A stretch of DNA of 64,000 bases, from NCBI GenBank assembly GCA_022826705.1, contig JAJDUJ010000010.1, positions 62,001 to 126,000 of the forward strand. Direction: 5' to 3'. The notes under the pieces were generated by a model. That model was not told the DNA's origin, ran no database searches, and worked only from the letters and a program-made list of their open reading frames with translations. Both the position numbers and the translations under genes were made by a program. This DNA is from Acidimicrobiia bacterium. GTDB lineage: Bacteria > Actinomycetota > Acidimicrobiia > Acidimicrobiales > Bin134. The first letter of the stretch is position 1, and every line of letters starts with the position of its first letter. Below, piece by piece: positions 1 to 8,253 of the stretch.

Positions 1-897
1 GGTATGCCCTACGCCATCAGCGGTGCCGGTGCTTGCCACATCGTGCTGCGCAAGGTTGACGGCGCGGAGATCCTGCGCCGGGTAGAACACCATGGTGTGA
101 CCTACCTGTGCGGGGCCCCAGCGGTGGTGGCCGCCGTTTTGGATGCGGCTCAAGATTGGGAAGGGGAGATTCCCGGTTCGGGACGAGTGCGAATGACGGT
201 GGCCGGAGCACCTCCGCCCACCCGCACCATCGAGCGGATGGAGACTGAGTTGGGCTGGGAGTTCATGCAGCTCTACGGCCTCACCGAGACTGCGCCCTAT
301 CTGACCATGAACCGCCGCCGGGCGGAATGGGACCACCTGAGCCCGGCCGAACGGGCGGTCAAGCTATCCCGCCAGGGCGTTCCGGCGCTGGGCATTTCGC
401 TGGACGTAGACGAATCGGGCGAGGTGCTGGCCCGGGGCAACCACGTGCTGGAGGGGTACTGGGAGCAGCCCGACGCCTCGGCCGAGGCCCTGGCTGGGGG
501 TTGGTTCCACACTGGCGACGGCGGCCTCATCGACGAGGAGGGCTACCTCACCCTTTCGGACCGCAAGAAAGACGTGATCATCTCCGGCGGGGAGAACGTG
601 TCGTCGATCGAGGTGGAGGATGCTCTGTTCGCCCACGAAGCGGTGGCTGAGGTGGCCGTGATCGGCGTGCCCGACGAGAAGTGGGGTGAGACGGTGAAGG
701 CCCTGGTGGTGCTGGCCCTCGGCACGTCGGCGACCGAGGACGACCTGATTCAGCACTGCCGGAGCCGCCTCGCCCACTACAAGTGCCCCACCTCGGTGGA
801 GTTCCGCGAAGAGCTGGCCCGCACCGCCACCGGCAAGCTCCAGAAGTACCGCCTGCGCGAGCCCTACTGGGCCGGCCACGACCGCCAGATCAACTGA
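1..897 (+). CDS. Acyl-CoA synthetase (AMP-binding), C-terminal part
   Basis: This is the C-terminal part (about 298 residues) of an ANL-superfamily acyl-CoA synthetase, which activates a carboxylic acid to an acyl-adenylate and then an acyl-CoA. The reading frame is open at base 1, so the gene starts left of the window; the ATG at 4 is internal. Visible signatures are YGLTET (A5 motif), the hinge region with GDGGLIDEEGYL and DRKKDVIISGGENVSS, and the C-terminal lysine motif TATGKLQK. Family members are usually 500-550 residues. The acid substrate cannot be told from this part. It converges with the fumarase gene 22 bases downstream. Confidence 0.9.
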   Translation, partial: GMPYAISGAGACHIVLRKVDGAEILRRVEHHGVTYLCGAPAVVAAVLDAAQDWEGEIPGSGRVRMTVAGAPPPTRTIERMETELGWEFMQLYGLTETAPYLTMNRRRAEWDHLSPAERAVKLSRQGVPALGISLDVDESGEVLARGNHVLEGYWEQPDASAEALAGGWFHTGDGGLIDEEGYLTLSDRKKDVIISGGENVSSIEVEDALFAHEAVAEVAVIGVPDEKWGETVKALVVLALGTSATEDDLIQHCRSRLAHYKCPTSVEFREELARTATGKLQKYRLREPYWAGHDRQIN

Positions 898-911
898 CTC
901 GATCAGTCAAT
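892..911. terminator. Weak inverted repeat between convergent genes
   Basis: AACTGACT (892-899) and AGTCAATT (904-911) form an 8-bp stem with one mismatch and a 4-base loop. It spans the stop codon of the acyl-CoA synthetase and lies just outside the fumarase stop. A bidirectional terminator is possible, but the T-run is poor. Confidence 0.3.
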
Positions 912-918
912 TAGTCAG

Positions 919-2553
919 CTAGCTGATGGCCACCGGGGTGGAAACCTCGGTGAAGAAGTCGTTGCCCTTGTTGTCGGTCACGATGAAGGCGGGGAAGTCC
1001 TCCACCTCGATGCGGAACACCGCCTCCATGCCCAGTTCGGGGTATTCCAGCACCTCCACCTTGCGGATCGAGTCTTTGGCCAGGCGGGCCGCGGGGCCGC
1101 CGATTGATCCCAGGTAGAACCCGCCGTGGCGGGCGCAGGCGTCGACCACTTGGCGGGACCGGTTGCCCTTGGCCAGCATCACCAGGCTGCCCCCGGCCGC
1201 CTGGAACTGGTCCACATAGGCGTCCATGCGCCCCGCGGTGGTGGGACCGAACGATCCGGAGGCATAGCCCTCGGGAGTCTTGGCCGGACCGGCGTAGTAC
1301 ACCGGATGGTCGCGCAAGTAATCGGGCATGGGCTCTCCGGCGTCCAAACGCTCCTTGATTTTGGCGTGGGCCAAGTCGCGGCCCACCACCAGGGTGCCAG
1401 TGAGCGACAGCCTGGTCTTCACCGGATATTTCGACAGCTCGGCCTGGATGTCGGCCATGGGCTGATCCAAGTCGATGCGCACCACCTGGCCGCTCAGGTC
1501 TTCATCGGTTACCTCGGGCAGGAACCGGGCCGGGTCGGTCTCCAGCTGCTCCAGGAAAATCCCCTCAGAGGTGATCTTGCCCAGGGCTTGGCGGTCGGCT
1601 GAGCACGAAACCGCCACCCCCACGGGGCAGGAGGCGCCGTGGCGGGGGAGCCGGATCACCCGAACGTCATGGCAGAAGTACTTGCCGCCGAACTGGGCGC
1701 CGATGCCGAATTGCCGGGTCAGCTCCAGTATGCGGTCTTCCCACTCAAGGTCCCGGTAGGCGTGTCCGGTCTCTGATCCCTGTGTGGGCAGTGTGTCGAG
1801 GTAATGGGCCGAGGCGTACTTCGCCACCTTAAGCGTGTACTCCGCAGAGGTTCCGCCGATCACCACCGCCAAGTGGTAGGGCGGGCAGGCCGCGGTGCCC
1901 AGGGTGCGGAGCTTCTCGTCCATAAAGCGGGTGAGCGAGTCGGGGTTGAGCAGCGCCTTGGTCTCCTGGAACAAGTACGACTTGTTGGCCGAGCCGCCAC
2001 CCTTGGCCATGAACAGAAACGAATAGGCGTCTCCCGGCGCGGCGTAGATCTCGATCTGCGCGGGCAGGTTGTTGCCGGTGTTGCGCTCCTCGAACATGGT
2101 CAACGGAGCCATCTGGGAATAGCGCAGGTTCGAGGTCTGGAAGGTGTCGAAAACTCCTCGGGCGATGGCCCGTTCGTCGTCGGCGTCGGTGAGCACCCGC
2201 TCGCCCTTGTGGCCCACTACTACCGCCGTCCCGGTGTCCTGGCAGCTGGGCAGCACTCCGCCCGCGGCGATGTTGGCGTTGCGGAGAAGTTCTGTGGCCA
2301 CAAACCGGTCATTTTCCGACGCCTCGGGATCGTCCAAGATGGAGGCCAACTGCGCCAAGTGCTCGGTGCGCAGCAGGTGGGCGATGTCTCTCATGGCTTC
2401 GCTGGTGAGAAGTCGGAGGGCTTCGGGGTCGACCTGGAGGAACTGGCGGTCGCCCAGCGAGATGGTGGAGACGTAATCCGTCGTCAGCAGGCGGTATTCG
2501 GTGGTGGTGTCAGGCCCCTTGGGGAGCAGTTCGGAGTAGGCGAAATCGGCCAT
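919..2553 (-). CDS. fumA: Class I (iron-sulfur) fumarate hydratase
   Basis: This is a 544-residue class I fumarase, the oxygen-sensitive [4Fe-4S] enzyme that interconverts fumarate and malate in the citric acid cycle. Its length is close to E. coli FumA (548). The three expected cluster cysteines are present at about residues 104 (SCQDTGTA), 223 (AACPPYH) and 317 (AVSCSAD), matching C105/C224/C318 of E. coli. The N-terminal alpha domain and the C-terminal beta domain ([14 protein letters not shown]) are fused in one chain. The ATG at 2553 is preferred over the adjacent in-frame TTG at 2556 because GAGG lies just upstream. An [Fe-S] fumarase fits the nearby SUF genes. Confidence 0.95.
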   Translation of the reverse strand: MADFAYSELLPKGPDTTTEYRLLTTDYVSTISLGDRQFLQVDPEALRLLTSEAMRDIAHLLRTEHLAQLASILDDPEASENDRFVATELLRNANIAAGGVLPSCQDTGTAVVVGHKGERVLTDADDERAIARGVFDTFQTSNLRYSQMAPLTMFEERNTGNNLPAQIEIYAAPGDAYSFLFMAKGGGSANKSYLFQETKALLNPDSLTRFMDEKLRTLGTAACPPYHLAVVIGGTSAEYTLKVAKYASAHYLDTLPTQGSETGHAYRDLEWEDRILELTRQFGIGAQFGGKYFCHDVRVIRLPRHGASCPVGVAVSCSADRQALGKITSEGIFLEQLETDPARFLPEVTDEDLSGQVVRIDLDQPMADIQAELSKYPVKTRLSLTGTLVVGRDLAHAKIKERLDAGEPMPDYLRDHPVYYAGPAKTPEGYASGSFGPTTAGRMDAYVDQFQAAGGSLVMLAKGNRSRQVVDACARHGGFYLGSIGGPAARLAKDSIRKVEVLEYPELGMEAVFRIEVEDFPAFIVTDNKGNDFFTEVSTPVAIS

Positions 2554-2589
2554 CAACCTCGGCTATCAACTCGGCTTAGTTGGCTCATC

Positions 2590-3078
2590 TCAGCCTAGCG
2601 CCGGGGTCCCGGCGAACGGCGATGGGTCTCCGGCGTCGGGGATCACCGGAGGGTGCCAGCTCATCGCCTGACCGAGTTGGCTGGCGAAGTCCCTCCAGTC
2701 GGGAGGGTTCCAGCCCTCGGCGGAGGCCCGCAGATTGAGCTGATGGTCGAGGTGGACGATGGCCGGCAGAGACTCCAGACCCAGAGCTCGCACCACAGAG
2801 CGGTCCTCGTCGGCAAACGTCAGGATCTCCTGGGTCCACGGCCCGAGGAACTCCTCGGTCTCCTGGGGCGAGGCAGTGACCATGAAGGCCACCCGGCAGT
2901 CGGCGCCGACGAAGTTTCGCAGAATGCGACCAGCAGTGTCGATCATCCACGAGCTCTCATAGGTGTACGGGTCGAGAACTACGATCACCAGATGGAAGAC
3001 GGTGACCCAATCGCCAATCGGACGGGGTTCGCCGTTCAGCGGTGTGAGGTTCACATCGGCATCAAGCGTGGTGGACAT
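2590..3078 (-). CDS. Thioredoxin-fold-like protein without CxxC
   Basis: This 162-residue protein is not assigned to a named family with certainty. The pattern of a beta strand (FHLVIVVLDP), helix, strand (CRVAFMVTAS), helix, a strand preceded by a proline (LESLPAIVHLD) and a final helix resembles the thioredoxin/redoxin fold. The redox CxxC is missing: the expected site reads DPYTYESSW, and only one cysteine is present. An upstream in-frame ATG would extend the protein to 3210, but that would overlap the divergent gene, so the ATG at 3078 is chosen. It is 36 bases upstream of the fumarase on the same strand and may be co-transcribed with it. Confidence 0.6.
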   Translation of the reverse strand: MSTTLDADVNLTPLNGEPRPIGDWVTVFHLVIVVLDPYTYESSWMIDTAGRILRNFVGADCRVAFMVTASPQETEEFLGPWTQEILTFADEDRSVVRALGLESLPAIVHLDHQLNLRASAEGWNPPDWRDFASQLGQAMSWHPPVIPDAGDPSPFAGTPALG

Positions 3079-3170
3079 CGCATCTGAAATTAGCCCAGCC
3101 CGGGGGCCGAACCCGGTGTCGTGGCTGATGAACGGGCTGATGATCAGATCGAATCGCATACGCTTGGGCG

Positions 3171-3971
3171 GTGCACCCCATCGAGCACTTGCGTTACGTG
3201 GCCCGGTCATCCGGGGTGGGTCAGGAATCGCTGGTGCGGGAGACAGCCGGGGCGCTGTTGAGCTTCGGCCACGACCCGGCCGGGCTGGTCACCACCTGTC
3301 GGCGGATGCTCGCCCGCCAGCCGTCCTCGGGTCCGCTCATGTGGCTGGCCTCCCGGGTTCTCACCGCGGCCGACCCCCGGTCTGAAGTCCGGGCGTGCAT
3401 GGAGGCGATTGCCGAAGACCGAACTGCTCGGCTGTTGTCGCGCGAGCTCCCGGTCGAGGCCTCGGTCTGCGTGCTGGGTTGGCCGGACCTGATCGGTCGG
3501 GCTTTGCGGCTCCGGGGCGATCTTCGGGTGCTGGTGGTAGATGTGTTGGGGGAGGGCCACCACCTGGTGCGGCGATTGTCGGAACAGGACAGCTGGGTAG
3601 ACGAGGTGTCCGAAAGCGGGCTGGGTGCGGCGGCTGCGTCAGCAGATGTGGTGCTGTTGGAGACAGCCGCAGTCGGCCCCGATGGATTCCTTGCCGTCGC
3701 CGGGTCTCGGGCCGCGGCGGCGGTTGCCCATGCTGCCGATGTTCCGGTGTGGCTGGTGGCTGGCAAGGGCACGATGCTTCCTGGCCCCATGTGGGACTCG
3801 CTGATCGAGACGGCGTTGGGAATGGTGGATGCGTGGGAGGCTGACGAAGAGGTCGTGCCACTCGCTCTAGTAGACCAAGTGGCCGGACCCGATGGGCTGG
3901 TCTCGGTAACCGAGGCAGTATCGAGCACCGACTGTCCAGTGACTCCCGAGCTGTTCTGCTCAGCCATTTGA
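3171..3971 (+). CDS. eIF-2B/ribose-1,5-bisphosphate-isomerase-like protein
   Basis: This 266-residue protein resembles the eIF2B alpha/beta/delta-like Rossmann domain family, which includes translation initiation factor 2B regulatory subunits and sugar-phosphate isomerases such as methylthioribose-1-phosphate isomerase. The supporting pattern is an N-terminal helical region followed by alternating strands: VCVLGWPDL, LRVLVVDVLGEGH, ADVVLLETAAVGPDGF and VPVWLVAGKGTMLP, the last two resembling the family's D..L.GA..i..dG and P..v.a...k segments. The catalytic Cys and Asp of the isomerases are not evident, so enzymatic function is uncertain. The GTG start is supported by the length and the 92-base divergent gap. 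Its stop overlaps the TTG start of the next gene (TTGA). Confidence 0.55.
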   Translation: MHPIEHLRYVARSSGVGQESLVRETAGALLSFGHDPAGLVTTCRRMLARQPSSGPLMWLASRVLTAADPRSEVRACMEAIAEDRTARLLSRELPVEASVCVLGWPDLIGRALRLRGDLRVLVVDVLGEGHHLVRRLSEQDSWVDEVSESGLGAAAASADVVLLETAAVGPDGFLAVAGSRAAAAVAHAADVPVWLVAGKGTMLPGPMWDSLIETALGMVDAWEADEEVVPLALVDQVAGPDGLVSVTEAVSSTDCPVTPELFCSAI

Positions 3972-5311
3972 TCGATACGCGTCTGCACTCCCGGCGAACT
4001 TGCCGCTCCAAGGCGGCTGTGCTCGCCACGTTCATCGGCCTGGTTGTCTGGCTGGGCGGGTGTGGCGGCCAAGAACCCAAGGCCTCACCCGCGGCCCCCA
4101 CGCCCGTTGCCTCGCCTACTGCGGTTTGGCCGGAATCCGCCCCGACGCCAACGCCCGCACCCACCCTTGAGCCAACGCCCGCGCCCACCCTTGAGCCAAC
4201 GCCCGGGCCAACGCCTGTACCCACCCTCGAGCCAACGCCTATACCCACACATGATCCAACGCCTGCTCCGGAACCGGTTCTCCGACAGGCCCGGTTGGCT
4301 TTCACGGGAGATCTGCTATCGCACGGATCGGTATTCCGCCAGGCACAGGCCAACGGCGGCGATGAGTTGGTCTACGACTACCGCCCTATGTTCGATTTGG
4401 TGCGGGAGGCCGTGAGCGACGCTGATTTGGCGGTCTGCCATCTAGAGACGCCGTTGTCGCCCGACAACCGCAACCTTTCCGGATACCCGGTGTTCAATGC
4501 CCCCGGCGACCTGGCCGCTGCCATTGCCCAGGTGGGCTATGACGGCTGCTCGACCGCGTCGAACCACTCCCTGGACCAGGGGATCACCGGCGTTGAGGCC
4601 ACTCTCGATTTGTTCGACCAGGTAGGGCTAGGACATGCCGGCATGGCCCGCACATTGTGGGAAGCCACCTTCCCGCGGCTGTACCACGTGAACGGCATCA
4701 CCATCGGTCACTTGTCCTACACCTACGGCCTCAATGGCTTCATCCTCCCCGAAGACCAGCCTTGGGCCGTGAACATCAATTCTGTCGACGACATCCTGGC
4801 TGAAGCTCGAGTGGCAATCGATCTCGGGGCCGAGTTCGTGGTGCTGAGCATCCACTGGGGAGCGGAAAACCGAGTGCAGCCCACCGAGCAGCAGCGGGCG
4901 TTGGCCAAAGAGATCCTGGCCGGCGACGAGGTCGACCTCATCGTCGGCACACACGCCCATGTGATTCAGCCAGTGGAGCGGCTCGGAGGCAACTTGGTGA
5001 TCTATGGCCTTGGGAACTTCTTGTCTAACCAGTCACCCCAGTCGTGCCGGTCGTGCCCGCCGGAAAGCGCCGACGGCGTCATCGTGCAGGTTGATCTGAT
5101 GGAAGGCGATTCAGGTGACGTGGAAGTGGCCGCGATCAGCGCGATACCGACCTGGGTCGATCGGCGAACCTTCACCATCGTCGACGTGAGCGCCGCGCTA
5201 GCCGCCGATTCCTTCCCCGAGCTCACCACACAACTCGAGCAGTCGTTGGCCCGGACCACCAGCACACTCCGCAGCTACGGCGTAGATGTGATGGTCGCAG
5301 GACCGCCGTAG
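3968..5311 (+). CDS. CapA-family metallophosphatase-like lipoprotein
   Basis: This 447-residue protein belongs to the CapA/PgsA family (poly-gamma-glutamate capsule-associated, metallophosphoesterase fold). The N-terminus is Arg-rich, then hydrophobic, then LGGC, a lipobox, so a lipoprotein anchored outside the membrane is predicted. Residues of about 35-100 form a Pro/Thr/Glu linker of repeated PTPAPTLE units. The catalytic-like domain shows TGDLLSHG, SNHSLDQG, SIHWGAE, GTHAHVIQP and YGLGNFLSNQ, which carry the Asp/Asn/His ligands of the family. The TTG start at 3968 overlaps the upstream stop. The other capsule genes (capB, capC) are absent, so a role in polymer synthesis is not implied; cell-envelope phosphoester or amide hydrolysis is possible. 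Confidence 0.85.
   Translation: MIDTRLHSRRTCRSKAAVLATFIGLVVWLGGCGGQEPKASPAAPTPVASPTAVWPESAPTPTPAPTLEPTPAPTLEPTPGPTPVPTLEPTPIPTHDPTPAPEPVLRQARLAFTGDLLSHGSVFRQAQANGGDELVYDYRPMFDLVREAVSDADLAVCHLETPLSPDNRNLSGYPVFNAPGDLAAAIAQVGYDGCSTASNHSLDQGITGVEATLDLFDQVGLGHAGMARTLWEATFPRLYHVNGITIGHLSYTYGLNGFILPEDQPWAVNINSVDDILAEARVAIDLGAEFVVLSIHWGAENRVQPTEQQRALAKEILAGDEVDLIVGTHAHVIQPVERLGGNLVIYGLGNFLSNQSPQSCRSCPPESADGVIVQVDLMEGDSGDVEVAAISAIPTWVDRRTFTIVDVSAALAADSFPELTTQLEQSLARTTSTLRSYGVDVMVAGPP
4148..4270 (+). repeat. 24-bp tandem repeat encoding Pro/Thr linker
   Basis: Units starting with CCAACGCC begin at 4148, 4172, 4196, 4232 and 4256. The first two are 24 bases and differ by one base; the third carries a 12-base insertion. 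They encode PTPAPTLE-type units in the linker of the CapA-like lipoprotein. Because the units are multiples of 3, copy number can change without a frameshift. Confidence 0.85.
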
Positions 5312-5403
5312 CTGGCAACACTGCCCAACGCGGGGTCGTAAGGGGGCAGCCACTAACCTTTCTGCTGTTGAGGGACGAAGCCTGTTCCTCCTGAGGAGTC
5401 CAA

Positions 5404-5901
5404 GTGTCTGACAGCCCCCCGTTCGACTCGGCGTTCTTCCGCCAAGTGCTCGGACAGTTCCCCACCGGCGTGACCGTGGTCACCGCCGCGGGACCCGAAG
5501 GGCCCGCCGGATTGGCCATCGGCTCCTTCGGCTCCGTATCGCTTGACCCGCCGCTGGTGATGTTCATGCCCGGCAAGACGTCCACGAGTTGGCCGGCCAT
5601 CGAGGCCGCAGGCCATTTCGGGGTGAACATCCTGGCTGAGGACCAAGTGGACATGTCCAACCTGTTCGCCTCCAAGGCTGAGGACAAGTTCGCCGGCTTG
5701 GCGTGGACGACCAAGGTCACCGGTGCCCCCATCTTCGAGACCTCCCTGGCCTGGATCGACTGCGAGATCGACCAGGTAGTGGAAGGAGGCGACCACTGGA
5801 TCGTCCTGGGCCGGGTATTGGATCTGGGAGTCCAGCGAGACGACGTGGGGCCGCTGGTGTTCTTGGCCGGAAAATACGGCTCCTTCGACCCGCTGGGCTG
5901 A
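5404..5901 (+). CDS. Flavin reductase family protein (FMN-binding split barrel)
   Basis: This 165-residue protein is of the HpaC/flavin reductase-like family, which binds FMN and supplies reduced flavin to partner monooxygenases. The family signatures are FRQVLGQFPTGVTVVTA at the N-terminus, SFGSVSLDPPLVMFMP in the middle, FGVNILAEDQ and the C-terminal FLAGKYGSFD. The GTG start at 5404 follows GAGGAG (CTGAGGAGTCCAA) at good spacing. No partner oxygenase lies next to it; the Rieske oxygenase at 15237-16364 is 10 kb away and on the other strand. The next gene starts 6 bases downstream, so the two form a small operon. Confidence 0.88.
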   Translation: MSDSPPFDSAFFRQVLGQFPTGVTVVTAAGPEGPAGLAIGSFGSVSLDPPLVMFMPGKTSTSWPAIEAAGHFGVNILAEDQVDMSNLFASKAEDKFAGLAWTTKVTGAPIFETSLAWIDCEIDQVVEGGDHWIVLGRVLDLGVQRDDVGPLVFLAGKYGSFDPLG

Positions 5902-5907
5902 TCGGCC

Positions 5908-6426
5908 ATGCCGCTGTACGCATTGGGAGACATCGAGCCCGACATCCACCCCGAGGCGTTCGTTCACCCCCAGGCGGTGATCATCGGCCTGGTGAGCGTG
6001 GGGGCCGAGTCGACCATTTGGCCTGGAACGGTTCTCCGGGGCGACGGGGCGGGAATCACCATCGGGGCCCGCACTTCGATTCAGGACAATGCCGTCATCC
6101 ACAACACCGACGAGTTGACCACCGTGGTGGGCGACGACGTGACCGTTGGCCACCTTGCCCATTTGGAGGGCTGCACCATCGAGGACGAAGCGCTGATCGG
6201 CGTGGCGTCTGTTGTGCTGCACGAAGCGGTGGTGGGCCGGGGGGCATTGGTGGGCGCTAGTGCAGTGGTGACCAATCACATGAAGATCCCACCGCTGGCT
6301 TTGGCCATCGGCGTGCCGGCCAAGATTCGGGAGGGTCACATGGCCGAAGGGCAGAACCGGGAGGACGCCCAGGGGTATGTCGCTCGCTGCCACCGATATC
6401 GGGCAGAGATGCGCTTATTGGGCTGA
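5908..6426 (+). CDS. Gamma-carbonic-anhydrase-like hexapeptide-repeat protein
   Basis: This 172-residue left-handed beta-helix protein is like gamma carbonic anhydrase and YrdA/PaaY proteins. Repeats of the I-G-x-x-x type run through residues of about 20-130. The RGD..., IQDN..VIHN and VTVGHLAHLEGC segments place Arg, Gln and two metal-site histidines as in the family. The usual third metal ligand, the His in the LHGC position, is Glu here (LEGC), although a nearby His (LAH) could substitute. Carbonic anhydrase activity is therefore uncertain. The gene follows the flavin reductase closely and ends 50 bases before sufB. Confidence 0.85.
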   Translation: MPLYALGDIEPDIHPEAFVHPQAVIIGLVSVGAESTIWPGTVLRGDGAGITIGARTSIQDNAVIHNTDELTTVVGDDVTVGHLAHLEGCTIEDEALIGVASVVLHEAVVGRGALVGASAVVTNHMKIPPLALAIGVPAKIREGHMAEGQNREDAQGYVARCHRYRAEMRLLG

Positions 6427-6478
6427 CCGCCGGTAGTATTCAGGTCAACCACGCCACCCCTATTACTAGGATTTGGAT

Positions 6479-7882
6479 ATGTCGTCGGAAGCCCTCGCCT
6501 TAGATCTCGGACGGTACAAGCTCGGCTGGAGCGACGAGGAAGATTACGTCTTCAAGCCCAAAAAGGGGCTGAACACCGACATCGTGCAGGAGATGTCGTG
6601 GATGAAGAGCGAGCCCGACTGGATGCGGAACTTTCGCATGAAGTCCCTGTCCCGATTCGAGAAGCGGCCCATGCCCACCTGGGGCGGCGACATGTCGGGC
6701 ATCGACTTCGACAACATCTACTACTACATCAAGCCTACCGAGAGCCTGGCCGACGACTGGGATGCCGTGCCCGACTCGATCAAGGACACCTACGAGAAGC
6801 TGGGCATCCCCGAGGCGGAGCGCAAGTACCTGGCCGGCGTGACCGCCCAGTACGAGTCTGAGGTGGTGTACCACCGCAACCGGGAGGACTTGGAGCGCCA
6901 AGGCGTGCTGTTCTGCGATATGGACACTGCGCTCAAGGAGTATCCCGAGCTGGTCAAGGAGCACTTCGGCACCATCATCCCGCCGGGCGACAACAAGTTC
7001 TCCGCCCTGAACTCCGCAGTCTGGTCGGGGGGAAGCTTCATCTATGTGCCTCCCGGTGTGTCGGTGGAGATGCCGCTTCAGGCCTACTTCCGCATCAACG
7101 CCGAGAACATGGGGCAGTTCGAGCGGACCCTCATCATCGCCGACGAAGGTTCACAGGTTCACTACATCGAAGGGTGCTCGGCCCCGGTGTACACCAGCGA
7201 TTCGCTGCACTCCGCGGTGGTTGAGATCCTGGTCAAGAAATCGGCCCGGGTCACCTACACCACCATCCAGAACTGGTCCAACAACGTGTACAACCTGGTC
7301 ACCAAGCGGGCCAAGGTAGAGGCCGAGGGCCACATGGAGTGGATCGACGGCAACATCGGCTCCCGGCTCACCATGAAGTACCCCGCAGTGGTGATGGTGG
7401 GTCCCAAGGCCTCGGGCGAGGTGCTGTCGGTGGCCTACGCCGGTCCCGACCAGCATCAGGACGCCGGGGCCAAGATGACCCACGCCGCCCCCGAGACCAC
7501 CTCCAAGATCGTGTCCAAGTCGATCTCCAACGGCGGTGGCCGCACCAGCTACCGGGGCTTGGTCCGGGTGGAGGACGATGCCTACGGGTGCCGCAGCCAC
7601 GTGCAGTGCGATGCGCTGATTCTCGATGAGGACAGCGTGTCCGACACCTACCCCTACATGGAAGTGGGCACTCGGGACGCGGAGATCGGCCACGAGGCCA
7701 CCGTCTCGAAGGTGGCCGATGAGCAGCTGTTCTATCTGATGAGCCGGGGACTGACCCAGGAGCAGGCCATGGGCATGATCGTCAACGGCTTCATCGAGCC
7801 CATTACCCGCACCCTGCCGATGGAGTACGCCGTGGAGTGGAGCCGGCTGATCGAGTTGCAGATGGAGGGATCTGTCGGCTGA
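6479..7882 (+). CDS. sufB: SUF Fe-S cluster assembly protein SufB
   Basis: SufB is the scaffold subunit of the SufBCD complex on which Fe-S clusters are built with sulfur from SufS/SufU. The protein is about 467 residues, usual for the family, and has the beta-helix core with [29 protein letters not shown] and the conserved Cys segment SHVQCDALI followed by the GHEATVSK and MSRGL..QA C-terminal segments. The ATG at 6479 is chosen over the in-frame TTG at 6473. TAGGAT at 6467-6472 lies 6 bases before the ATG and there is no Shine-Dalgarno, so a leaderless transcript is possible. The stop overlaps the next start (ATG within GATG), making this the first gene of SUF operon 1. Confidence 0.96.
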   Translation: MSSEALALDLGRYKLGWSDEEDYVFKPKKGLNTDIVQEMSWMKSEPDWMRNFRMKSLSRFEKRPMPTWGGDMSGIDFDNIYYYIKPTESLADDWDAVPDSIKDTYEKLGIPEAERKYLAGVTAQYESEVVYHRNREDLERQGVLFCDMDTALKEYPELVKEHFGTIIPPGDNKFSALNSAVWSGGSFIYVPPGVSVEMPLQAYFRINAENMGQFERTLIIADEGSQVHYIEGCSAPVYTSDSLHSAVVEILVKKSARVTYTTIQNWSNNVYNLVTKRAKVEAEGHMEWIDGNIGSRLTMKYPAVVMVGPKASGEVLSVAYAGPDQHQDAGAKMTHAAPETTSKIVSKSISNGGGRTSYRGLVRVEDDAYGCRSHVQCDALILDEDSVSDTYPYMEVGTRDAEIGHEATVSKVADEQLFYLMSRGLTQEQAMGMIVNGFIEPITRTLPMEYAVEWSRLIELQMEGSVG

Positions 7883-8253
7883 TGCCCATGCGGCAGGATT
7901 GCAAGTTCTTCGAGAGCCGGTCGTACCCCAATGGCGAGACCGTCCGGAAGTGCGATTTGGATCTGGCCCCTGAGGCCCCGTGGCGCTGTCCCGACGACTG
8001 CTCGGCCTATGAACGGCGCATGGTGGACGTGAATTGGTCGCACGGCACCTTGGTCACGCCGCCCACTCCCGAGGCGCCGGCCAGCGTGGGCAGCGATGAG
8101 AGCATCGGCGCCCTGTTGGACGCGGCCGAAGACATCGTGAACGAAGCGGGCCCCCGGGTTATGGCCGAACTGGAGAGGGAGAAGTCCCGGCGGCGGTCAA
8201 GAGCGGGTGGCGGCGGAAAGGCCAAGCGGCGAAAGCGCCGTCGGCGTTCGTGA
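7882..8253 (+). CDS. Small Cys-containing basic-tail protein in the SUF operon
   Basis: This 123-residue protein is not recognised as a named family. The N-terminal 45 residues hold four cysteines: CKFFES, RKCDLDL and WRCPDDCSAY, a spacing that could bind a metal or an Fe-S cluster. A Pro-rich stretch and an acidic helix follow, and the last 25 residues are strongly basic (RRRSRAGGGGKAKRRKRRRRS), suggesting nucleic-acid or acidic-partner contact. Its start overlaps the sufB stop by one base and its stop overlaps the sufD start (GTGA), so it is translationally coupled to both. A role in SufB/SufD assembly or in sensing cluster status is an inference from position only. Confidence 0.8.
   Translation: MPMRQDCKFFESRSYPNGETVRKCDLDLAPEAPWRCPDDCSAYERRMVDVNWSHGTLVTPPTPEAPASVGSDESIGALLDAAEDIVNEAGPRVMAELEREKSRRRSRAGGGGKAKRRKRRRRS

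Noticed and set aside
3079-3210. Longer N-terminus for the thioredoxin-like gene (start at 3210)
   Set aside because: It would overlap the divergent gene at 3171, and the extra segment shows no fold-related text.
4148-4270. CRISPR-like array
   Set aside because: The repeats are head-to-tail coding units without spacers, within a lipoprotein linker.
5312-5403. Palindrome CTCCTGAGGAG at the ribosome site of the flavin reductase gene as an RNA switch
   Set aside because: The loop would be a single base, so a hairpin cannot form; it is probably just a Shine-Dalgarno next to its chance complement.
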